Part shown: piece after piece, positions 8,186-11,962 of the stretch
How the letters are laid out: every line of letters starts with the position of its first letter
Position numbering within the stretch: the first letter of the stretch is position 1
Assembly (NCBI GenBank): GCA_945917385.1
Contig: CAMEHJ010000012.1
Location: forward strand, 1 to 11,962
Reading direction: 5' to 3'
DNA from: an uncultured bacterium
GTDB taxonomy: Bacteria > Bacillota_A > Clostridia > Oscillospirales > Oscillospiraceae
DNA: 11,962 nt
Position numbers and translations under genes: made by a program
Notes under the pieces: model-generated
Databases searched by the model: none
What the model was told of the DNA's origin: nothing
What the model saw: the letters and a program-made list of their open reading frames with translations, nothing else

Positions 8186-9148
8186 ATGGCAAAGAAGAAA
8201 GTTCTTGTTGCAAAACCTTTATATCAGAAGTTCAGCCCCACCGGGTATAAAATGCTGCTTGACGCCGGCTATGATGTTGTCTGCACCGACCTCGTCAGAG
8301 ACTACTCTCTTGAAGAGCTTCTGCCCCTCATTGGCGACATAGACGGCTGCATCGCTAACTGCGAGCCTTGGACAAGAGAGGCAATGGAGGCCGCTCCCAA
8401 TGTAAAAATTCTTGCCCGCTACGGCACCGGCATGAACTCTGTTGACACTGAGGCGGCAAAGGAACGCGGCATCATGGTCACCAACTGCCCCGGCGTGAAC
8501 GCAAACCCCGTTGCAGAGCATATCATAATGTTCATCATCGCAGCTCTGCGTGACCTGCCCCGCATGAACGATATGACCAAAAACGGCATATGGGAAAACC
8601 TCAACTTCCACGAAGTAAGGGGTAAGACCGTCGGTATTCTCGGCTTCGGTTACATCGGCCAGCTCGTCGGCAAGAAGCTCACCGGCTTCGACTGCAACGT
8701 TATCGCCTACGATGTTAATCCCAACTACGAGGCTGCGAAGAAATATAATGTCACCTTCGTCGGTTTTGAAGAGCTAATGAAGAAAAGTGACATTATCTGC
8801 ATCCTCGTTCCTCTCGTACCCTCCACCGAGAACATGATCAACCGCGAGAGCCTTGCACTCACCAAGCCCGGCGTTGTCATCGTCACCGATGCACGCGGCG
8901 AGGTCGTGGATGAGGCTGCCATGTACGATGCTCTTGTCAGCGGTCAGGTCGCATACTTTGCGTCCGACGTTTTTGTGAACGAGCCTGCAACCCCCGAGAA
9001 CACCCCGCTGCTCACTCTGCCCAACGTTATCGCAACCTCTCACAACGGCGCGGAGAGCTACGAGAATCTTGAGAACTGCGGCATCATGACTGCCCAGCAG
9101 ATCATTGACGCTCTGGAAGGCCGCGAACCCATCAACCGTCGGGTATAA
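8186..9148 (+). CDS. D-isomer-specific 2-hydroxyacid dehydrogenase
   Basis: This is an NAD-dependent dehydrogenase of the D-2-hydroxyacid family (phosphoglycerate, glyoxylate/hydroxypyruvate and D-lactate dehydrogenases), reducing 2-keto acids to D-2-hydroxy acids or the reverse. The protein has 320 residues from ATG 8186, with AGGAGG at 8172-8177. The substrate domain contains ARYGTGMNSVD (77-87), then the Rossmann motif GFGYIG in ILGFGYIGQLVG (151-162) with Asp176 at the end of the second strand, which favours NAD over NADP. The catalytic triad is Arg237 (DARGEVVDE), Glu266 (DVFVNEP) and His286 (TSHNGAES). The His motif, SHNGA rather than the commoner PHI(A/G)G, is a modest deviation. It is the last gene before a strong terminator, so probably the promoter-distal member of the operon. 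A sugar-derived keto acid or hydroxypyruvate is a possible substrate. Confidence 0.92.
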   Translation: MAKKKVLVAKPLYQKFSPTGYKMLLDAGYDVVCTDLVRDYSLEELLPLIGDIDGCIANCEPWTREAMEAAPNVKILARYGTGMNSVDTEAAKERGIMVTNCPGVNANPVAEHIIMFIIAALRDLPRMNDMTKNGIWENLNFHEVRGKTVGILGFGYIGQLVGKKLTGFDCNVIAYDVNPNYEAAKKYNVTFVGFEELMKKSDIICILVPLVPSTENMINRESLALTKPGVVIVTDARGEVVDEAAMYDALVSGQVAYFASDVFVNEPATPENTPLLTLPNVIATSHNGAESYENLENCGIMTAQQIIDALEGREPINRRV

Positions 9149-9153
9149 AGAAG

Positions 9154-9200
9154 AATCAGCGCGAGGGTGACAAGTCCCCCTCGCGCTGATTTTTTATTTT
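9154..9200 (+). terminator. Strong intrinsic terminator after the D-2-hydroxyacid dehydrogenase gene
   Basis: A perfect 14-bp stem pairs 9154-9167 with 9178-9191 around a 10-base loop, followed by a T-rich tract (TTTTTTATTTT overlapping the stem end). It begins 5 bases after the stop codon and defines the end of the transporter-enzyme operon. It separates this operon from the IlvD-type gene downstream. Confidence 0.95.
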
Positions 9201-9285
9201 GCCGCGAAACGCAAAGCATGACTTTTTTAACAGTATCGGCGGTGCAGAGTTTTGCCCCTGCACGGCTTAACGGAAAGGACTTACA
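9201..9285 (+). promoter_or_regulatory. Leader of the IlvD-type gene with a short hairpin
   Basis: This 85-base stretch follows a strong terminator and precedes a gene on the same strand, so it should carry that gene's promoter. I see no good -35/-10 pair. A 6-bp hairpin (GTGCAG 9242-9247 with CTGCAC 9258-9263) lies just before the GGAAAGGA ribosome site at 9272-9279, which is 6 bases from ATG 9286. The hairpin could be an operator half-site pair or a leader structure. Promoter presence is inferred from position only. Confidence 0.35.
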
Positions 9286-11034
9286 ATGCTTACAAGTCAG
9301 AAAATGAGACAGCTTGCGCCCGAGCTTGACCCGCTGCGCATCGGCACCGGCTGGAAGGTCGAGGATCTGGGCAAACCGCAGATTTTTGTGGAGAGCACCT
9401 TCGGCGACAGCCACCCCGGCTCCGGTCATCTGGATAAACTCGTTGCCGCAGCCTGCGAGGGTATTGCCGGGGCCGGCGGCCGCGGTGCGCGCTATTTCTG
9501 CACGGATATGTGCGATGGCGAAAGTCAGGGGACGGACGGCATCAACTACTCCCTGGCAAGCCGGGAGATGATCGCAAACATGATCGAAATTCAGGCAAAC
9601 GCCACGCCCTTCGACGGCGGAGTCTACATTGCAAGCTGTGACAAGGGAATGCCCGGAAACCTGATTGGCATGGCGCGGGTCAATATCCCCTCCGTCGTCG
9701 TGACGGGCGGCACAATGGCGGCCGGGCCGGATATGCTCACGCTGGAGCAGCTTGGTATGTACTCGGCTAAGTTCGAGCGCGGTGAAATTGACGAGGAGAA
9801 GCTCAACTGGGCAAAGCGCAGCGCATGTCCCGGCTGCGGCGCCTGCTCTTTTATCGGCACCGCTTCCACGATGCAGATCATGGCGGAGGCGCTCGGCCTT
9901 GCCCTCCCCGGCAGCGCGCTCCTGCCTGCCAACAGCCCGGATCTTCTGGAGTATGCCCGCCGTGCCGGCGCGCAGGCAGTAAAGCTTGCGCAGATGGAGA
10001 ATATGCGTCCTACGGATATTGTCACGCTGGAAAGCTTTGAGAACGCCATTCTTGTCCACGCGGCGATCTCCGGCTCCACCAACGCGCTGCTGCACATCCC
10101 TGCCATTGCCCATGAATACGGCATTGAGATTACCGGCGAGACCTTTGACCGCCTCCACCGCGGCGCCCACTATCTGCTGGATGTCCGCCCCGCGGGTCGC
10201 TGGCCTGCGGAGTTCTTCTACTATTCCGGCGGTGTGCCCGCTGTCATGGAAGAAATTCGCCATACGCTTCATCTCGATGTGATGACGGTAACCGGAAAGA
10301 CTCTGGGTGAAAACCTTGACGAGCTGAAGGAAAACGGATTCTATGAGCGCTGCCTGAAGTGGCTGGATGAAGCCAACGCCCGCTGCGGCACGAATATTAC
10401 TAAGGCGGATATCATTCGCCCCTATGATAAGGCCATAGGTACGGACGGTTCCATCGCGGTTCTTTACGGCAATCTCGCTCCTGACGGCGCCGTCATCAAG
10501 CACACCGCCTGCCCGAAGGAGATGTTCTCCGCCGTGCTGAATGCCCGCCCGTTTGACAGCGAGGAGGAGTGCATTGACGCGGTTCTCCATCACCGGGTGC
10601 AGCCCGGCGATGCGGTGTTTATCCGTTATGAGGGGCCGAAGGGCTCCGGTATGCCGGAGATGTTTTACACCTCGGAAGCGATTTCCTCCGATAAGGAGCT
10701 GGGGCGCAGCATTGCCCTGATTACCGACGGACGCTTTTCCGGCGCATCCACCGGGCCGGTGATCGGCCACTGCAGTCCCGAGGCACAGGCCGGCGGCCCG
10801 ATCGCTCTGGTGGAAGAAGGCGACCTGATAGAGCTGGATGTTGAAAAGCGTCTGCTTGCCATCGTCGGGATCGCCGGTGAGAGGAAATCTCCAGAGGAGG
10901 TGGACGCCGTACTTGCCGAGCGCAGAAAGAATTGGAAGCCCAAACCCGTCAAGCATAAGAGCGGCGTACTGCGCCTGTTTTCAGAGCTTGCCGAGTCTCC
11001 GATGAAAGGCGCGTATCTGTCCTATGACAGGTGA
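9286..11034 (+). CDS. IlvD/Edd-family dehydratase, YjhG/YagF-like (sugar-acid, possibly D-xylonate)
   Basis: Members dehydrate 2,3-dihydroxy acids using an Fe-S cluster: IlvD (branched-chain synthesis), Edd (6-phosphogluconate), and the YjhG/YagF, xylonate and arabonate dehydratases. This protein has 582 residues. Family motifs are MCDGESQG (75-82) with Cys76, SCDKGMPGN (117-125) with Cys118, CPGCGAC (181-187), GTASTMQIMAEALGLALPGS (191-210) and ITDGRFSGASTGPVIGH (479-495) with Ser486, the family base position. CDGxxQG, HAAISGSTNALLHIPAIAH (258-276) and DVMTVTGKTLGENLD (331-345) resemble YjhG more than IlvD, although YjhG is about 655 residues. It has its own transcription unit between two terminators beside sugar-acid catabolic genes, which favours an aldonate substrate (xylonate, gluconate or similar) over isoleucine/valine biosynthesis. 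Annotation pipelines may label it dihydroxy-acid dehydratase. Family is certain; subfamily and substrate less so. Confidence 0.85.
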   Translation: MLTSQKMRQLAPELDPLRIGTGWKVEDLGKPQIFVESTFGDSHPGSGHLDKLVAAACEGIAGAGGRGARYFCTDMCDGESQGTDGINYSLASREMIANMIEIQANATPFDGGVYIASCDKGMPGNLIGMARVNIPSVVVTGGTMAAGPDMLTLEQLGMYSAKFERGEIDEEKLNWAKRSACPGCGACSFIGTASTMQIMAEALGLALPGSALLPANSPDLLEYARRAGAQAVKLAQMENMRPTDIVTLESFENAILVHAAISGSTNALLHIPAIAHEYGIEITGETFDRLHRGAHYLLDVRPAGRWPAEFFYYSGGVPAVMEEIRHTLHLDVMTVTGKTLGENLDELKENGFYERCLKWLDEANARCGTNITKADIIRPYDKAIGTDGSIAVLYGNLAPDGAVIKHTACPKEMFSAVLNARPFDSEEECIDAVLHHRVQPGDAVFIRYEGPKGSGMPEMFYTSEAISSDKELGRSIALITDGRFSGASTGPVIGHCSPEAQAGGPIALVEEGDLIELDVEKRLLAIVGIAGERKSPEEVDAVLAERRKNWKPKPVKHKSGVLRLFSELAESPMKGAYLSYDR

Positions 11035-11053
11035 GTGCGCTGCCTGCAAAACG

Positions 11054-11097
11054 AAAACGAATTCCCGGTTTCGAGCTGAAACCGGGAGTTCGTTTTT
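11054..11097 (+). terminator. Strong, probably bidirectional terminator between convergent genes
   Basis: A long hairpin pairs 11054-11061 with 11089-11096 and 11063-11072 with 11078-11087, joined by a T-G wobble (11062/11088), with a 5-base loop GAGCT. Its right arm ends in TTTTT, giving a plus-strand U-tract, and the left arm begins AAAACGAA, giving T-runs on the minus strand. It starts 20 bases after the plus-strand dehydratase stop and 20 bases beyond the stop of the convergent gene, so it can serve both. Confidence 0.92.
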
Positions 11098-11116
11098 AAA
11101 AAGAAAACACTTTATA

Positions 11117-11962
11117 CTATTTTTTGTACTCGAAATTACTTTGAATTGTCAGTATCATGTCCGTTACGAGCTGATTCACCGGGGTAGGGATTCCCAGTTC
11201 TCTGCCAAATCGGGCGATGGCGCCGTTCATGTGTTCAATCTCGGTTTGGCGGCGGCGGATAATGTCCTGAGCCATGGAGGGGTAATAGTCCGCAAACCCC
11301 TGAAGCAGCCTCTCCCGCTCATGCTCCATCTCCCCGTCCAGACCGTGAATACCCATGGCTTCGGCCACCGCGCAGCACTCCTGCCAGACTTGCCGGACAA
11401 TGGCGCTTCCGCTTTCGCTGCGGAGAACCGGGCCGACAGGAAGTCCAAGCACGGCAGACACGGCATTATAGCCGCAGTTTGAGATCGCTTTCCGCCAGAT
11501 ATGGGGACGGATATCCTCTTCAAAGCTTGCCCGGCAGCCTCCGGCGAGGAACAGGTGCTCCAGCTCGCGCCCTGCCCGCTGCGTAAGGGGGCTGTGGGCA
11601 GCGGCGCCAAAGTACATGACCGTACCTGGCTCAGGCTTTGCGATACAGACGCCCGGTTCGGGAAGCTCCGTGCCGATTTTCCCGAAGCCCAGGATGAGCC
11701 GCTCCCGTTCCACATAAGGCGCAATGCACTCTTCGTTGCAAAGACCATTCTGAAGGCTGACCACCACCGTATCCGGCCCGATGCACGGCATAAGTGAGGG
11801 CATGATTTCCTGCGTCTGGGTACATTTTACCATGAGGATAACAATATCCATGATTCCAAGTGTTCCGGCATTGGGGGACGTATGAAAACCCGTCAGTCGG
11901 TACTCTCTGTCAAATTCCCGCAGTACAAGGCCGTCCGCGGCGATTTTATCCATATGCGCTTT
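11117..11962 (-). CDS. Ketopantoate reductase (PanE/ApbA)-family protein, N-terminus cut by window edge
   Basis: PanE reduces 2-dehydropantoate to pantoate with NADPH in pantothenate/CoA biosynthesis; many paralogues act on other 2-keto acids. The visible part is 281 residues, open through the window edge, so about 30 N-terminal residues including the GxGxxG nucleotide motif should lie outside. An ATG near 11953 is internal: the codons before it (Lys-Ala-His) continue the family pattern, and there is no ribosome site. Counting from the edge, motifs are VK (45-46), QNGL (71-74), WRKAISNCGYN (156-166) with the family catalytic-lysine position, TEIEHMNGAI (240-249) and IPTPVN (258-263). It converges on the dehydratase gene across a shared terminator and is probably transcribed separately. 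A true PanE or a keto-acid reductase tied to the sugar-acid locus are both possible. Confidence 0.88.
   Translation of the reverse strand, partial: KAHMDKIAADGLVLREFDREYRLTGFHTSPNAGTLGIMDIVILMVKCTQTQEIMPSLMPCIGPDTVVVSLQNGLCNEECIAPYVERERLILGFGKIGTELPEPGVCIAKPEPGTVMYFGAAAHSPLTQRAGRELEHLFLAGGCRASFEEDIRPHIWRKAISNCGYNAVSAVLGLPVGPVLRSESGSAIVRQVWQECCAVAEAMGIHGLDGEMEHERERLLQGFADYYPSMAQDIIRRRQTEIEHMNGAIARFGRELGIPTPVNQLVTDMILTIQSNFEYKK

Larger units (their letters stand above)
19..9148 (+). other. Putative sugar-acid uptake and catabolism operon (dctPQM-dgoD-uxaA-larA-like-ldh-2HADH)
   Basis: Eight same-strand genes lie with gaps of 161 (holding the attenuator), -4, 31, 4, 26, 17 and 27 bases, ending at the terminator 9154-9200. 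No terminator or convincing promoter is seen after dctQ. Spacing and function support one transcript with an internal attenuation point. The promoter and any regulator lie upstream of the window. Confidence 0.75.

Noticed and set aside
9058..10956. A 632-codon open frame on the minus strand opposite the IlvD-type gene
   Set aside because: It runs antisense to a gene with clear catalytic motifs, its own product has no recognisable motifs, it reads across the terminator, and long antisense frames are expected from GC-rich third positions.
11024..11482. Plus-strand open frame of 152 codons downstream of the IlvD-type gene
   Set aside because: It overlaps the dehydratase stop, runs through the terminator hairpin and lies antisense to the ketopantoate reductase-family gene; no motif or ribosome site.
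11117..11953. Reading the minus-strand gene as complete from the ATG near 11953
   Set aside because: The frame stays open to the window edge and the Lys-Ala-His codons before the Met continue the family pattern; the GxGxxG motif is missing, so the gene is cut by the window edge rather than naturally short.

Overview
The window is about 12 kb of moderately GC-rich, densely coding bacterial DNA. I read it as a sugar-acid (aldonate/hexonate) uptake and breakdown locus from a Gram-positive anaerobe, most likely a Clostridia-type gut Firmicute. The evidence for the host is strong GGAGG-type ribosome sites, TTG-start usage, a lipoprotein-type solute-binding protein with an Ala/Pro-rich tether, and compact intrinsic terminators. 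The family-level assignment (Oscillospiraceae-like) is a guess from style and not proven.

Layout. Positions 19-3046 encode a complete three-part TRAP transporter: a DctP-type binding lipoprotein, then a strong hairpin terminator or attenuator, then the small DctQ and large DctM membrane subunits overlapping by 4 bases. Positions 3078-9148 hold five tightly packed same-strand enzyme genes: D-galactonate dehydratase (dgoD), an altronate dehydratase-family enzyme (uxaA), a lactate-racemase (LarA)-like protein with the nickel-pincer cofactor residues, an Ldh_2 (malate/L-lactate/2,3-diketogulonate) oxidoreductase, and a D-isomer-specific 2-hydroxyacid dehydrogenase. A near-perfect terminator (9154-9200) closes this run. 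A separate unit at 9286-11034 encodes an IlvD/Edd-family dehydratase resembling the YjhG/YagF pentonate dehydratases, followed by a second strong, probably bidirectional terminator. The window ends inside a convergent minus-strand ketopantoate reductase-family gene whose N-terminus lies outside.

How the genes may work together. The transporter would import a hydroxy-carboxylate. Three mechanistically unrelated dehydratases (enolase superfamily, UxaA family, Fe-S IlvD/Edd family) would make 2-keto-3-deoxy sugar acids from different stereoisomers. A LarA-type enzyme could invert C2, and two unrelated 2-hydroxyacid dehydrogenases could oxidise or reduce at C2 with opposite stereochemistry. No KDG kinase, aldolase or regulator is visible, so the lower pathway and its control lie elsewhere or just outside. 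The most novel part is the LarA-like protein placed between sugar-acid dehydratases and a pair of 2-hydroxyacid dehydrogenases. It is a candidate aldonate 2-epimerase whose substrate cannot be read from sequence alone.

Every gap between genes is shorter than 150 bases. No tRNA, rRNA, CRISPR array, insertion sequence or attachment site was seen.
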